A program made the position numbers and the translations under genes. The notes under the pieces were generated by a model, which worked only from the letters and a program-made list of their open reading frames with translations, was not told the DNA's origin and did no database searches. 42,461 bases of DNA from a bacterium (lineage in GTDB: Bacteria; Sumerlaeota; Sumerlaeia; MVZB01), in contig JAJFUE010000037.1 in the NCBI GenBank assembly GCA_021372575.1, forward strand, positions 1-42,461, given 5' to 3'. Position 1 is the stretch's first letter; each line of letters begins with the position of its first letter. Positions 24,011 through 32,835 of the stretch are shown here, in pieces.

Positions 24011-25828
24011 TCATTGAATCATCGTGCAGCCGGGCAACGCTTCTTGCAATCGTTTCATCGCGGCGGGCCCGATTGATTTCGGCAGCGCGAGGCTCTTGAG
24101 CCCGCTCAGCGCGCCCAGCGATTCGACGGCGATCTCGGTAATTTTCGTGTGCCGCAGCTCGAGCGCGCGCAGGCCCGTCAACCGCCGCAGGTGCGCAAGG
24201 TCCGAATCCGAAACCGGCGTGCGGGCAAGGTGAATCCCGAACAGGTCGTCCGCCGCGAGTTTATTCAAGCCGAACAGCCGGCCGGCCCCTTCGCTGCTGA
24301 CGACCAGCAACAGCTCCTTGCCCTTGGGCACGAACACGCGGCCGATCGCCTCGCCGGCGTCTTCCCATTCCCAGACCATTGACCCAGCGGCGCGCATGCG
24401 CAGGCTGCCCATCGAGAACTCCTGCGGGAAATGCAGCGGGCGCACGGAATCGGTCGGGCTCGTCGAGGAAGATTGACGATTGACGATTGACGATTGACGA
24501 TTCTGTTCAGAACTAGCCGCATCGGCCCTGACGCGCTCGGTGACCATCACGCTGTCGGCCGTGCCGTTCATGACCTCGTATGTGTAATCGAAATCGGTGA
24601 GGTGCCACGTGAAGCGCTCGCCGCTCACGACGACGAATTCCTTCACGATGTTGCGCCACAGGTAGCTCTTGCCCTCGTGTACCGGCATGACCAGCACGTA
24701 GTTGCCGGGGTTCAGGTGGCAGTCGGCGATGCGCACGCGGCAGTGCGCCTCGCCGTCGTGGATGTCCTTGACGAGGTCGCCGTTGAGCGTCGAGATCGCG
24801 GTCATCCACAGCCCGTCCTTGCGGATGAACACGAGCGAGACGTTGAGGTCGGTGACGGGCTGGTTGAGCCGGAAGCGGTATTCGATCTCGAGCTCGTCGT
24901 GCGTGCGGACGACATCGGTCTCGCCGCCGGCGGAGCGGAACGAAAACTCAAGATCGGAGATTTTGTCGAACTCGTCGTAGATCGGGCCGTAAAGGCCCTG
25001 TGTCGTGCGGCTTGCCGGCGCGGCCGGCGCGCCGTCCTGCGATTCGTTGAGGCGGCGGACCTCCTCGACCTGCAGGGACTCGAGGTGGTCCATGTAGGCC
25101 TTGGTGACATCGGCAGCCGCGCCGGTCTTGACCAATTTCCCCTTGTCGATCCAGATCGCCTGCTCGCAGACCTGGTTGACGTGCGTGAAGCTGTGCGAGA
25201 CGAGCACGATCGTCGCACCGCGCTTCTTGATCTCGTGCATCTTGACGAAGCACTTGTTCTGGAATGCGTAGTCGCCGACGGAGAGGATCTCGTCGATCAG
25301 CAGGATTTCCGGGTCTAGGTGCACGGCGACCGAAAACCCGAGCCGCGCATACATGCCGGAGCTGTAGGTTGAGACGGGACTGTCGATGAAGTCCTCGAGC
25401 TCGGCGAAGTCGATGATCTCATCGAGGACGGAGAGTGTGCGCGCGCGGCTCATGCCCATGAGCGCCGCGCCGTTCATGATGTTCTCGCGGCCCGAGAGCC
25501 GCGGGCTGAATCCCGCGCCGAGGTTGATCAGCCCCTGGACGCGCCCGTCGATCTGGATCACGCCGGCGTCGGGCTTGATAAGGCCCGCGAGCAGCTTGAG
25601 CATCGTGCTTTTGCCCGAGCCGTTGCGCCCGACCAGCGCGATCGAGTCGCCGGGATTCAGATAAAATGAGATGTCATCGACGGCCCAGAATTCGTCCGGG
25701 CGCAGGCGGTTGGGCGCGCGGCGGCCGGTCAGCTCGCGCATCAGGTCGGCCACCCCGTAATGCCGGTTCGTGTCGGCATGCATCGAATACTTCTTGCGGA
25801 TGTGATCAACAATGACGATTGGCTTCAT
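24011..25828 (-). CDS. Wzt-type polysaccharide ABC transporter ATPase with a beta/LRR-like C-terminal module
   Basis: This 605-residue protein has a nucleotide-binding domain (Walker A GRNGSGKST 67-75, signature YSSGM 155-159, Walker B ILLIDE 175-180) and a Wzt C-terminal carbohydrate-binding domain (about 278-420). A linker containing heptamer-encoded residues (about 441-456) leads to the module shared with the 18307 gene (465-605: MVWEWEDAGEA, LRALELRHTKITE). With a Wzm permease, Wzt proteins export O-antigen-like glycans and recognise the modified chain end. No permease gene lies in this operon; the nearest, at 40719, has its own ATPase. The shared module may link glycosyltransferase and exporter, which is inference. 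Confidence 0.9.
   Translation of the reverse strand: MKPIVIVDHIRKKYSMHADTNRHYGVADLMRELTGRRAPNRLRPDEFWAVDDISFYLNPGDSIALVGRNGSGKSTMLKLLAGLIKPDAGVIQIDGRVQGLINLGAGFSPRLSGRENIMNGAALMGMSRARTLSVLDEIIDFAELEDFIDSPVSTYSSGMYARLGFSVAVHLDPEILLIDEILSVGDYAFQNKCFVKMHEIKKRGATIVLVSHSFTHVNQVCEQAIWIDKGKLVKTGAAADVTKAYMDHLESLQVEEVRRLNESQDGAPAAPASRTTQGLYGPIYDEFDKISDLEFSFRSAGGETDVVRTHDELEIEYRFRLNQPVTDLNVSLVFIRKDGLWMTAISTLNGDLVKDIHDGEAHCRVRIADCHLNPGNYVLVMPVHEGKSYLWRNIVKEFVVVSGERFTWHLTDFDYTYEVMNGTADSVMVTERVRADAASSEQNRQSSIVNRQSSSTSPTDSVRPLHFPQEFSMGSLRMRAAGSMVWEWEDAGEAIGRVFVPKGKELLLVVSSEGAGRLFGLNKLAADDLFGIHLARTPVSDSDLAHLRRLTGLRALELRHTKITEIAVESLGALSGLKSLALPKSIGPAAMKRLQEALPGCTMIQ
24471..24505. repeat. Heptamer array, GATTGAC x4, inside the Wzt-like gene
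   Basis: Four perfect GATTGAC units and a GATTCTG variant fall in the linker between the Wzt glycan-binding domain and the C-terminal module. Read in frame on the coding strand they give the repetitive NRQSSIVNRQSS. Confidence 0.9.
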
Positions 25829-25944
25829 CAGGCGAGGCGGCCCTTGGTGGCATGACGTACCGCACAGAATTTATCATATCGAGGCGGTTTTGCACCCGCA
25901 AAAAGGACACATTGGCGGGTCCATGCGGCGGCCGGATTCGTCAA

Positions 25945-27753
25945 CTACCTGCGAATGGCCCGTTCATACTGCGCCATCGACCCGTCCAGCTCCCGCATCA
26001 CGTCGAAAAGTTCTTCTTTTTCGGCGAGTTCGCGCGCTTTTTTCGCGGCCTCGAGCGCCTCTGCGATCCGGCCGTCCGCCTCCAGCGCCAGCGACAGGCT
26101 CTGCCAGTATCGCGCGTGCTCGTCGCGGGGATTCCGAACGGCCCGTTGCGCCAGTTCGACCGCCTTTCTCGGATTCCTGAGCGTTGGGTCCCGCGTCGTC
26201 GCCAGCAGCCACGCATAGCTGCTCAGCACCGCGCTGTCGTTGCATCCCCGGCCGATCGCCCGCTCGCAGAGCTCGGCCGCGTCGTGTTCCTTTCCCTGCG
26301 AGAACAACGCCAGTCCCAGGTTGCACACCGTCTCCCAATCGTTCGGCTCGATGTCGAGCGCCTTGCGGTAGAGATCTTCGGCCTTGTCGAATTGCCGGCG
26401 TTTCAAATGGTCCGAGCCCAGCGCCTGTTTCATGTATGCCGAATGCGGAGCCGTCGCGATCCCGCGTTTGAACAGCGTTGCGGAATCGGAGTAATACGCG
26501 GCCTGCCGCCACGACAAAATCGCGAGGCCGGCCAACAGCGCCGCGACCGCGCACCGCCACCGGATTTTATTCGCCGCGCTGTTTTGAATCATGCGCCCGA
26601 TCGCCGCGCCGGCCAGCATGAGCGGCCCGATGCTCGCGAAGTATTGATAGCGGTCGGCCGCTGGTGAGATTTTCATGAAATTGAAGGGAATCACCCCGAC
26701 GACCGGCGCCAGCGACACGCCGTAGAACAACCAGCAGGCCAGCGGCGCCCGCCCGATTTTGCGCCGCGCCAGCCACAATCCGGCCGTCGCCACAAACACC
26801 AAAACGAGCGGCAGCCAGTTGATCGGCCGCGTCGCGTCCAACGCGAATTTCGGATAGGCGGGCCCCAACCCAAATGGCCATGCCAGCTTTTCGAGGTAAA
26901 GCCAGAGGATCCATCCCGATTGCATGACGCGATCGGTCACGTGTGGGATCGGCCACGGCCTGATGATTTCGCGATGGCTCACCATCCACGCGTCGGCCAG
27001 CCCGATCCCGAGCGTGACCGCGCCGAGCGTGCCGATCCACAACCAGTCGCGCCGCTCGATCCTTCCGCGCCGGTGCCACGCCAGGATGGCGATCGTCCCG
27101 GCAAGCGTCACGGGCGACGATTTGCAGAGCATCGCCGCCGCCGCGACGACGCCCGCCCACGCCGGCCTTTTCCAACCGCCTCGTTCGCCGTCCAAATAAA
27201 GTTCAACGCACACGAGCGACAGCAGAGCCGCAAGCAGGTCCTTGATCGAGATGATCCACGCTACCGCCTCGGCATGGACCGGATGCAGCGCGAACAGGGC
27301 CGCCCCGATTGCAGCCCCGGCCGCGCCGGGCGCCCCGATCCGTCGCGCCAATCTCCAGAGCTGAACCACGACCAGCCCGTGCAGGATGAAATTGAAGATA
27401 TGAAATCCGGCCGGATTGCCCGCCCAGGCGTTCCATTCGATCCACAAGACCGAATACGTCAGCGGCCAGTAATGCTCCTCCTCCGGAATCCCGCCGACGT
27501 TCGTCCAGATTTGCCGCAAGCCGTCAAAACTGTTAAACAGGAAATTCCGCTGAATCGCGAATTCGTCGTCCCAGACGAACTGCCCGTTCAGCGCCGGTGA
27601 ATAGGCCAGCGCCGCCAGCGCAAACAGCGCAGCCGGAACGAGCCATTCGCGCAACTCAAACCGGCGCGGCGGCAATGCGGCTTCGCCCCCGCGTCTGGTT
27701 CTTTCCCGTGAATCCCCGCGCCTTGTTCGTTGTCGTTTCCGTATCACGCTCAT
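25945..27753 (-). CDS. TMTC/GT-C-like membrane glycosyltransferase with C-terminal TPRs
   Basis: This 602-residue protein has a basic N-terminus and about ten or more membrane segments (residues about 37-420). An early loop FVWDDEFAIQRN carries the acidic pair typical of GT-C/TMTC enzymes, and LHPVHAEAVAWI is the TMTC-family hallmark. Soluble tetratricopeptide repeats follow (about 440-590: KALDIEPNDWETVCNLGLAL). GT-C enzymes transfer sugars from lipid-linked donors on the outer face of the membrane. It is the first gene of the minus-strand glycan operon, 116 bases upstream of the Wzt-like gene. The donor and acceptor are unknown. Confidence 0.82.
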   Translation of the reverse strand: MSVIRKRQRTRRGDSRERTRRGGEAALPPRRFELREWLVPAALFALAALAYSPALNGQFVWDDEFAIQRNFLFNSFDGLRQIWTNVGGIPEEEHYWPLTYSVLWIEWNAWAGNPAGFHIFNFILHGLVVVQLWRLARRIGAPGAAGAAIGAALFALHPVHAEAVAWIISIKDLLAALLSLVCVELYLDGERGGWKRPAWAGVVAAAAMLCKSSPVTLAGTIAILAWHRRGRIERRDWLWIGTLGAVTLGIGLADAWMVSHREIIRPWPIPHVTDRVMQSGWILWLYLEKLAWPFGLGPAYPKFALDATRPINWLPLVLVFVATAGLWLARRKIGRAPLACWLFYGVSLAPVVGVIPFNFMKISPAADRYQYFASIGPLMLAGAAIGRMIQNSAANKIRWRCAVAALLAGLAILSWRQAAYYSDSATLFKRGIATAPHSAYMKQALGSDHLKRRQFDKAEDLYRKALDIEPNDWETVCNLGLALFSQGKEHDAAELCERAIGRGCNDSAVLSSYAWLLATTRDPTLRNPRKAVELAQRAVRNPRDEHARYWQSLSLALEADGRIAEALEAAKKARELAEKEELFDVMRELDGSMAQYERAIRR

Positions 27754-28305
27754 TCAGGTCGTTTCTCCGTAATGCTGCTACGGCGATCCTGTTTTGTTTC
27801 TGCTGTATCTGCTGGAATCGGAACGTACGACCATATTTGAATTCGGGGATATTTGGCCATGTTTTTTTTTTTTTGCAAAAGAGCCAAAGCGGGCAACGAC
27901 GAGACGAGACGGGACCCTCTCCAAAAACGAACACCGCGCAGAATCGGGTCCGCCGGATTGGCAACTAACCTTGTGCATTCATCCACAGAATATCCATGGA
28001 ACGGCTGGCAATATTCACCAGTGAGTTGGATTTGATCGCCGTGAAAAGTTCCTTGCGGCCCGGATGAAATCCGTGCAATTCGTTCAAAGGGCAATATCGG
28101 CGTCCTGGACATTTTTCCGTTTCGATAAAAATCACCGGAATGAAGGCGAGTCCCTGTCGTGCTGAGCGGTCAACAACTGGAAACAACACATTTATATCAT
28201 AAAAACACGAAACCTTGTTTTTGTGAAAACAATCTCAAAAACGGTATTTACACACAAGCCGCCGAAATGTTATAAATCGTTCAATTCGGAAATTCGTTTT
28301 CATAG
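27754..28305. other. Intergenic region upstream of the glycan operon and the B12-like regulator
   Basis: These roughly 550 bases separate divergent genes and should hold both promoters. A 13-base T run lies at 27861-27873. Short open frames exist on the minus strand (for example 27965-28189) but match nothing I recognise and lack a convincing start, so they are not called. The right end (about 28190-28290) is AT-rich and promoter-like. No repeat array is visible. Confidence 0.5.
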
Positions 28306-28320
28306 GTGAGCAAAACTTCC

Positions 28321-29211
28321 ATGGTCAAACATCTAACCACGCGACAAGTGGCAATGGCGCTTGGCGTCAGCGATGCTTCGCTCAAGAGATGGTGCGACAA
28401 GGGGTTGATCCCCACGATCCGAACGGTTGGAGGTCATCGCCGCCTTCCCGTCAGCGGCGTCATCCAGTATCTGCTCAAGAGCGGCCACCCGCTTTTGCGG
28501 CCGGACCTGCTGGGCATGCCGCCGGCCAACGCCACGGGCAACATGGCCATCGAGCGCAGCCGCAATCTGAAGTTGCGCGCGCTCGCCGAGGGTGACGAGG
28601 AAGCGTTCCGCCGCGTCGGGCTCAACCTGTTCCTGGCCGGCATGCGCGCCCGAGACATTTTCGACAAGGCGTTCGCGATGATCCTGACCGAGCTCGAGCT
28701 GGCGTTCGCGCAGGGCCAGATCAAGCCCTACCAGCAGCAGCGCATCGTGCAGATGATCCAGCGCTGGCTTGGCGAGTTGCGCCTGAACCTGCCGCGCCCG
28801 GCCGACACGTCGGCCCTTGCGATGGGTTGCGCCATGAACGGCGATCCGCTCCTGGGCGTGATGACGTCGATGATCGACGTATCGCTGCGCGAGATCGGCT
28901 GGCGCACCGAATCGCTCGGCTACGACGTGCCGCTCGCGGAAATTTCCGACGTCATGCGCGACGTCCGGCCGCGCCTGTTCTGGATCGCGATCGGCGGGAT
29001 TTCCGATCCGCCCGCGTTCATCAAGGATTATGACCGCATGGCCGCGCAAGCCGAGGAACTCGGGGTGGCGCTCGTCGTCACCAGCCGCGTGCTGTCCCGC
29101 GAATTGCGCCAGCAGATGCGTTATTCGGCGTTTTGTGATACGCTGGGTCATCTGGTCGGATTTGCGAGAACGTTGCGCGCGTCGTCGGTTCCGGTTGAAA
29201 TGCAGCCGTGA
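28321..29211 (+). CDS. MerR/excisionase-type regulator with a degenerate B12-binding-like domain
   Basis: The first 50 residues are a winged helix-turn-helix of the MerR/excisionase type (TTRQVAMALGVSDASLKRW, then GGHRRL). After a linker come the helical cap and Rossmann-like halves seen in CarH/LitR-type B12 photoreceptor regulators (about 85-296). The expected DxHxxG cobalamin motif is absent: the matching stretch reads NGDPLLGVMTSM (from about 173), with no histidine. The 296-residue protein may therefore have lost cofactor binding or bind something else. ATG 28321 is preferred, with AGGTGAG about 12 bases upstream; a GTG at 28306 is possible. An SDR gene follows after 28 bases. Confidence 0.8.
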   Translation: MVKHLTTRQVAMALGVSDASLKRWCDKGLIPTIRTVGGHRRLPVSGVIQYLLKSGHPLLRPDLLGMPPANATGNMAIERSRNLKLRALAEGDEEAFRRVGLNLFLAGMRARDIFDKAFAMILTELELAFAQGQIKPYQQQRIVQMIQRWLGELRLNLPRPADTSALAMGCAMNGDPLLGVMTSMIDVSLREIGWRTESLGYDVPLAEISDVMRDVRPRLFWIAIGGISDPPAFIKDYDRMAAQAEELGVALVVTSRVLSRELRQQMRYSAFCDTLGHLVGFARTLRASSVPVEMQP

Positions 29212-29239
29212 AGCGGCGTTCGGGCGCGGAGAGCGCGCG

Positions 29240-30181
29240 ATGAAGATTCTGATTGGCGGCTCGAGCGGTTTTATCGGCAGCCGGCTGGTCGCGCATTTGC
29301 GCGCGGCGGGCCATGCCGTCGTTCGCCTCAAGCGCGCGCCGGCCTCGCCGGGCGATCCGTCCGTCGTCTGGCAGCCCGAGGCCGGCAAGCTCGATCCGCG
29401 CGAACTGGCCGGGATCGACGCCGTGATCAATCTTTCCGGTGAGAATTTAATGTCGGGGCGCTGGACGCCCGAGCGCAAGGCCGCGATCCGCGACAGCCGC
29501 GTCCTGAGCACGCGCCTGCTTGCGGACACGATCACCTCCATCCCCGAGCCCCCGCGCGTCATGATCAATGCGTCGGCGATCGGCATTTACGGCAACCGCG
29601 GGCCTGAGCCGCTCGACGAATCGAGCCCGCCCGGCACGGGCTTTCTCGCCGGCGTGTGCGGGCAATGGGAAGCCGCAACGGAGCCCGCCGAGCGCGCCGG
29701 CGTGCGCGTCGCGCGCGTCCGGTTCGGCATCGTTCTCGATCCCGAAGGCGGCGCGCTCGCCAGGATGCTCCCGCTGTTTCGCTCCGGCATCGGCGGCCCG
29801 ATCGGCAGTGGCCATCAATACGTCAGCTGGATCACGCTCGATGACGCCGTCGCGGCGATCGAATTCATCCTGATGCACGAAAATCTGGCCGGCCCGATCA
29901 ACCTCGTCGCGCCCAACCCGATCATGCAGACCGAATTCGCGCGCGAGCTGGCCCGCGCCGTTCACCGGCCGGCCGTGGTGCACACTCCGGCGTGGGCGGT
30001 CAAGCTCGCAATGGGCGAGATGGCCGACGAAACGCTGCTTGCAAGCGCGCGTGTTTTTCCGCGCGTTCTCCTGGCGAGCGGCTTCAATTTCCGCGATCCC
30101 GATCTCGAATCGGGGTTCGAACATCTTTTTCATCGCCCCCAGCCCCAAGAAGGTGAAGCAATCGATCACATGATCCACTAA
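29240..30181 (+). CDS. TIGR01777-type NAD(P)-binding epimerase (SDR family, DUF1731 C-terminus)
   Basis: This 313-residue protein begins MKILIGGSSGFIGSRL, the nucleotide-binding loop of extended SDR proteins. NLSGEN and INASAIGIYG are the catalytic-region motifs of the YfcH/SulA-like subfamily. The end, ASGFNFRDPDLESGFEHL, matches the DUF1731 tail. The physiological substrate of this subfamily is not known. GGAGAG lies 6 bases before the ATG. It stands between a regulator and a ThiE-like gene on the same strand, so the three could be one transcript. Confidence 0.88.
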   Translation: MKILIGGSSGFIGSRLVAHLRAAGHAVVRLKRAPASPGDPSVVWQPEAGKLDPRELAGIDAVINLSGENLMSGRWTPERKAAIRDSRVLSTRLLADTITSIPEPPRVMINASAIGIYGNRGPEPLDESSPPGTGFLAGVCGQWEAATEPAERAGVRVARVRFGIVLDPEGGALARMLPLFRSGIGGPIGSGHQYVSWITLDDAVAAIEFILMHENLAGPINLVAPNPIMQTEFARELARAVHRPAVVHTPAWAVKLAMGEMADETLLASARVFPRVLLASGFNFRDPDLESGFEHLFHRPQPQEGEAIDHMIH

Positions 30182-30234
30182 ACTCGGAATGGGCCGAAGC
30201 CGGCCGGGTGCAGCCACGATCACGTGAGAGCCTG

Positions 30235-30846
30235 ATGATGATTCCCCGCCTGATTGCCATTACACCGCCCGATTTCCTGGCGAAACCCGATGCTCCCGAT
30301 ATTCTCGATCGTGCGCTGGCCGCGGGCCTTCCGGCCGTCATGCTGCGCGACAAATCCGATACGGCCGATTCGGATCTCGCCGTGCTGGCCGCGTGGTTGC
30401 GGACGTTGACGCGTTCCCGCGGCGCACAGCTGATCGTCAACCGCCGCCTTGGGCTGGCGCGCGCGATCGATGCGGACGGGATTCATCTCGGCGCGGACGG
30501 GCCTTCGATCGCCGAAGTGCGCGCCGCCATGACAAACGCGATGATTGGTTGGTCGGCGCATTCGCCCACTGAGGCGATGCGCGCTTTCGATGAGGGCGCC
30601 GATTACGTGATGCTCAGCCCGATTTACGCGACGCCGGACAAGGGCCGTCCGCTCGGCCTGGCACCGCTGAGGCAATTGACGGGCATGACCACCCGCCCCG
30701 TGATCGCGCTCGGCGGCATCGGGCCTGAATCGGTCTCCGAAGTGATTGCCGCCGGCGCCTACGGCATTGCGGCCATCCGAAGCGTCTTCGGCCAGATCGA
30801 CCCCGCCCCTGTCGTAAAGCTAATGTTAAAGAATATGAATAGTTAG
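30235..30846 (+). CDS. ThiE/TenI-like protein
   Basis: This 203-residue TIM-barrel protein resembles thiamine phosphate synthase and the thiazole tautomerase TenI (DADGIHLGADG, WSAHSPTEAM, DYVMLSPIYATPDKGRPLG, ALGGIGPESV). The usual INDR of ThiE reads IVNRR here, so the aspartate of that motif is missing. A complete ThiE domain exists in the fusion at 34615, so this copy is probably a paralogue with another role, perhaps TenI-like, though the TenI catalytic histidine segment is not evident. GAGAG precedes tandem ATGs at 30235 and 30238. It converges on thiH with a 5-base gap. Confidence 0.75.
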   Translation: MMIPRLIAITPPDFLAKPDAPDILDRALAAGLPAVMLRDKSDTADSDLAVLAAWLRTLTRSRGAQLIVNRRLGLARAIDADGIHLGADGPSIAEVRAAMTNAMIGWSAHSPTEAMRAFDEGADYVMLSPIYATPDKGRPLGLAPLRQLTGMTTRPVIALGGIGPESVSEVIAAGAYGIAAIRSVFGQIDPAPVVKLMLKNMNS

Positions 30847-30851
30847 TCTCA

Positions 30852-31979
30852 TTAGCATTTCGCCAGCGTGCGGTCGAAGTCTTTCCACACCGGCTCGTAT
30901 CCCTTCGCCGCGATGGCCGCCGCGACTTCCGCGGGCTTTCTCGGATCGCTCACGGCGAATTGCTCGCCGCCCTTGGGTCCGGATGCCTCGTCCATTTCGT
31001 AGCCGCCGGGATTGGTTTTGCTGCCGGCGCTCGTGCGCGTGATCCCCAGTCCGATCAGCGAGTCGCGCAGCCGCGCGTTCTCGCGTGTTGACATGACAAG
31101 CTCGGCGTCGGGCAGGGCCAGCCGCATCGCGCAGATCATCTGGACGAGATCGGCGTCGGTGGGCAGGCTTTTGGGCTGGAACTTGTGCGCGCTGCCGCGG
31201 ATTCGCGGGAAACTCACCGCCACGCGACTGCGCCAGAATTTGCGGGCGAGGTAACGGCCGTGCATCGCGACCATGACGGCCTCGTTTCGCCAGTCGCCGA
31301 GGCCCAGCAGCGCGCCGATCCCGAGCGAGTGCATGCCGGCGCGGCCGCCGGCCTCGATCGCATCGAGCCGGTTCTTGTAATTGCGTTTGGGGCCGGCCGG
31401 GTGCAGTGTCTTGTAGAGCGCCTCGTCGTAGGTTTCCTGGTAAATCGCGAGGCCATCGACCCCGGCCGCGACCAGCTCGCGGTATTCGTCCTCGCTCATC
31501 GGCTGAATCTCAATGGAAATGGCCGCGAATTTGTTATTAAGATTACGGACAATTTCCGTGAGGTAGGGAACGGTCACATAACGGCGATCCTCGCCGCTCA
31601 CGAGCAGGATGTGCCGAAAGCCCAAGCTCGCGATTGCATCGGCTTCGGCAATTGCCTGTTCAATGGTGAGCGTCAGTCGCGGGATGCCGACTTCATGCGA
31701 GAACCCGCAATAGACGCACTTGTTCACGCATTCGTTCGACACGTAAAGCGGCGCGTAGAGCTGGATCACGCGGCCGAAGCGGCGCTCCGTAATCGCGGCG
31801 CTGCGTCGCGCGATTTCCTCGATGTAAGGCGCCGCCGCGGGCGAAACGAGCGCCGCAAAATCGGCGATCTCGAGATGCTCCCGGCCAAGTGCACGCTCGA
31901 CATCAGCAGCATTCGCATTTTTGACCCGCTCGCGAATTGCATTCGAATACATGCTGTGTATCTGTTCATAAAAATTCAT
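30852..31979 (-). CDS. thiH: ThiH, 2-iminoacetate synthase
   Basis: ThiH is a radical SAM enzyme that cleaves tyrosine to 2-iminoacetate (dehydroglycine) and p-cresol, feeding thiazole synthesis by ThiG. The 375-residue chain carries CVNKCVYC (Cys84, 88, 91) in the CX3CX2C spacing and LVSGEDRRYV after it. Length is normal. It is the last gene of the thiF-thiS-unknown-thiG-thiH unit, 70 bases after thiG. Using ThiH rather than the glycine oxidase ThiO fits an anaerobic or facultative lifestyle, which is inference. Confidence 0.94.
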   Translation of the reverse strand: MNFYEQIHSMYSNAIRERVKNANAADVERALGREHLEIADFAALVSPAAAPYIEEIARRSAAITERRFGRVIQLYAPLYVSNECVNKCVYCGFSHEVGIPRLTLTIEQAIAEADAIASLGFRHILLVSGEDRRYVTVPYLTEIVRNLNNKFAAISIEIQPMSEDEYRELVAAGVDGLAIYQETYDEALYKTLHPAGPKRNYKNRLDAIEAGGRAGMHSLGIGALLGLGDWRNEAVMVAMHGRYLARKFWRSRVAVSFPRIRGSAHKFQPKSLPTDADLVQMICAMRLALPDAELVMSTRENARLRDSLIGLGITRTSAGSKTNPGGYEMDEASGPKGGEQFAVSDPRKPAEVAAAIAAKGYEPVWKDFDRTLAKC

Positions 31980-32012
31980 TCTTCTCTACGCCCTCTGCTC
32001 AACTCCGCATCT

Positions 32013-32049
32013 CTGCGACAAATAAGAATTCCGTGTCTTCCGTGGTTGC
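32013..32049. repeat. Short degenerate nonamer repeat between thiG and thiH
   Basis: The region contains TTCCGTGTC TTCCGTGG, two near-nonamers of the same kind as the TTTCGTGxx units at 35640-35760. The 70-base gap between thiG and thiH holds nothing else recognisable. Confidence 0.4.
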
Positions 32050-32835
32050 TCATTGATTCTCTCTCAAAAATCCCGTCAGCGGGCTTGATGCGCGCGCGAG
32101 GCGGCTTTCGCCGCCCGGCCCCGCCGCGCGCGCTTTTTCGGCGGCGATCACCGCGAGCTTGAACGCCTCGGCCATTGCGACCGGGTCCTCGGCGATCGCG
32201 ATCGCAGTGTTGACCAGCACGGCGTCGGCGCCGAGTTCGATCGCCTCGGCCGCGTGGCTCGGCATCCCGAGGCCGGCATCGACGACGACCGGCACGTTGG
32301 CATTTTCAATAATGATGGCGATCTGGTCGCGCGTCTTGAGCCCTTTGTTCGAGCCGATCGGCGCGGCCAGCGGCATCACCGTCGCGCAACCCGCATCCTC
32401 CAATCGTTTCGCCAGCACCGGATCGGCGTTGATATACGGCAACACGACGAACCCGAGCTTCACGAGTTCCTCGGCCGCGCGCAGCGTCTCGATCGGGTCC
32501 GGCAACAGATAATACGGATCGGGCGTGACCTCGAGCTTGAGCCAATTGGTGCGCGTGGCCGCACGCGCGAGTTTTGCGAGCCGCACGGCCTCCTCGGCAT
32601 CGCGCGCCCCGGACGTGTTTGGCAACAGCCGGTATTTGCTGAAATCCAACGCGTCAAGCATCGGGTCATTGGGATTTTTCAAATCAACGCGCCGCAGTGC
32701 GACCGTGACGAGCTCCGTCCCCGAAGCCTCGCAGGCCGCGGCCATCTTCTCCGGCGAAGCAAACTTCCCCGTCCCGACAAACAACCGCGAATTAAATTCC
32801 ACTTCTGAAATGACAAGCTTCTTGTGCGATTTCAT
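32050..32835 (-). CDS. thiG: ThiG, thiazole synthase
   Basis: ThiG condenses deoxyxylulose phosphate, iminoacetate and sulfur from ThiS-thiocarboxylate into the thiazole ring of thiamine. The 261-residue TIM barrel has FVGTGKF, the Schiff-base lysine in NWLKLEV (Lys100), [13 protein letters not shown] and [10 protein letters not shown]. Its ATG overlaps the stop of the preceding unknown gene (ATGA), so translation is probably coupled. Confidence 0.96.
   Translation of the reverse strand: MKSHKKLVISEVEFNSRLFVGTGKFASPEKMAAACEASGTELVTVALRRVDLKNPNDPMLDALDFSKYRLLPNTSGARDAEEAVRLAKLARAATRTNWLKLEVTPDPYYLLPDPIETLRAAEELVKLGFVVLPYINADPVLAKRLEDAGCATVMPLAAPIGSNKGLKTRDQIAIIIENANVPVVVDAGLGMPSHAAEAIELGADAVLVNTAIAIAEDPVAMAEAFKLAVIAAEKARAAGPGGESRLARASSPLTGFLRENQ

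Noticed and set aside
22786-24099. A 437-codon plus-strand open frame across the FkbM repeat gene
   Set aside because: Its periodicity is the mirror of the decapeptide repeat on the minus strand, which ends in a recognisable methyltransferase.
27965-28189. A 74-codon minus-strand open frame upstream of the regulator
   Set aside because: No recognised family, no convincing ribosome site, and no support beyond being open.
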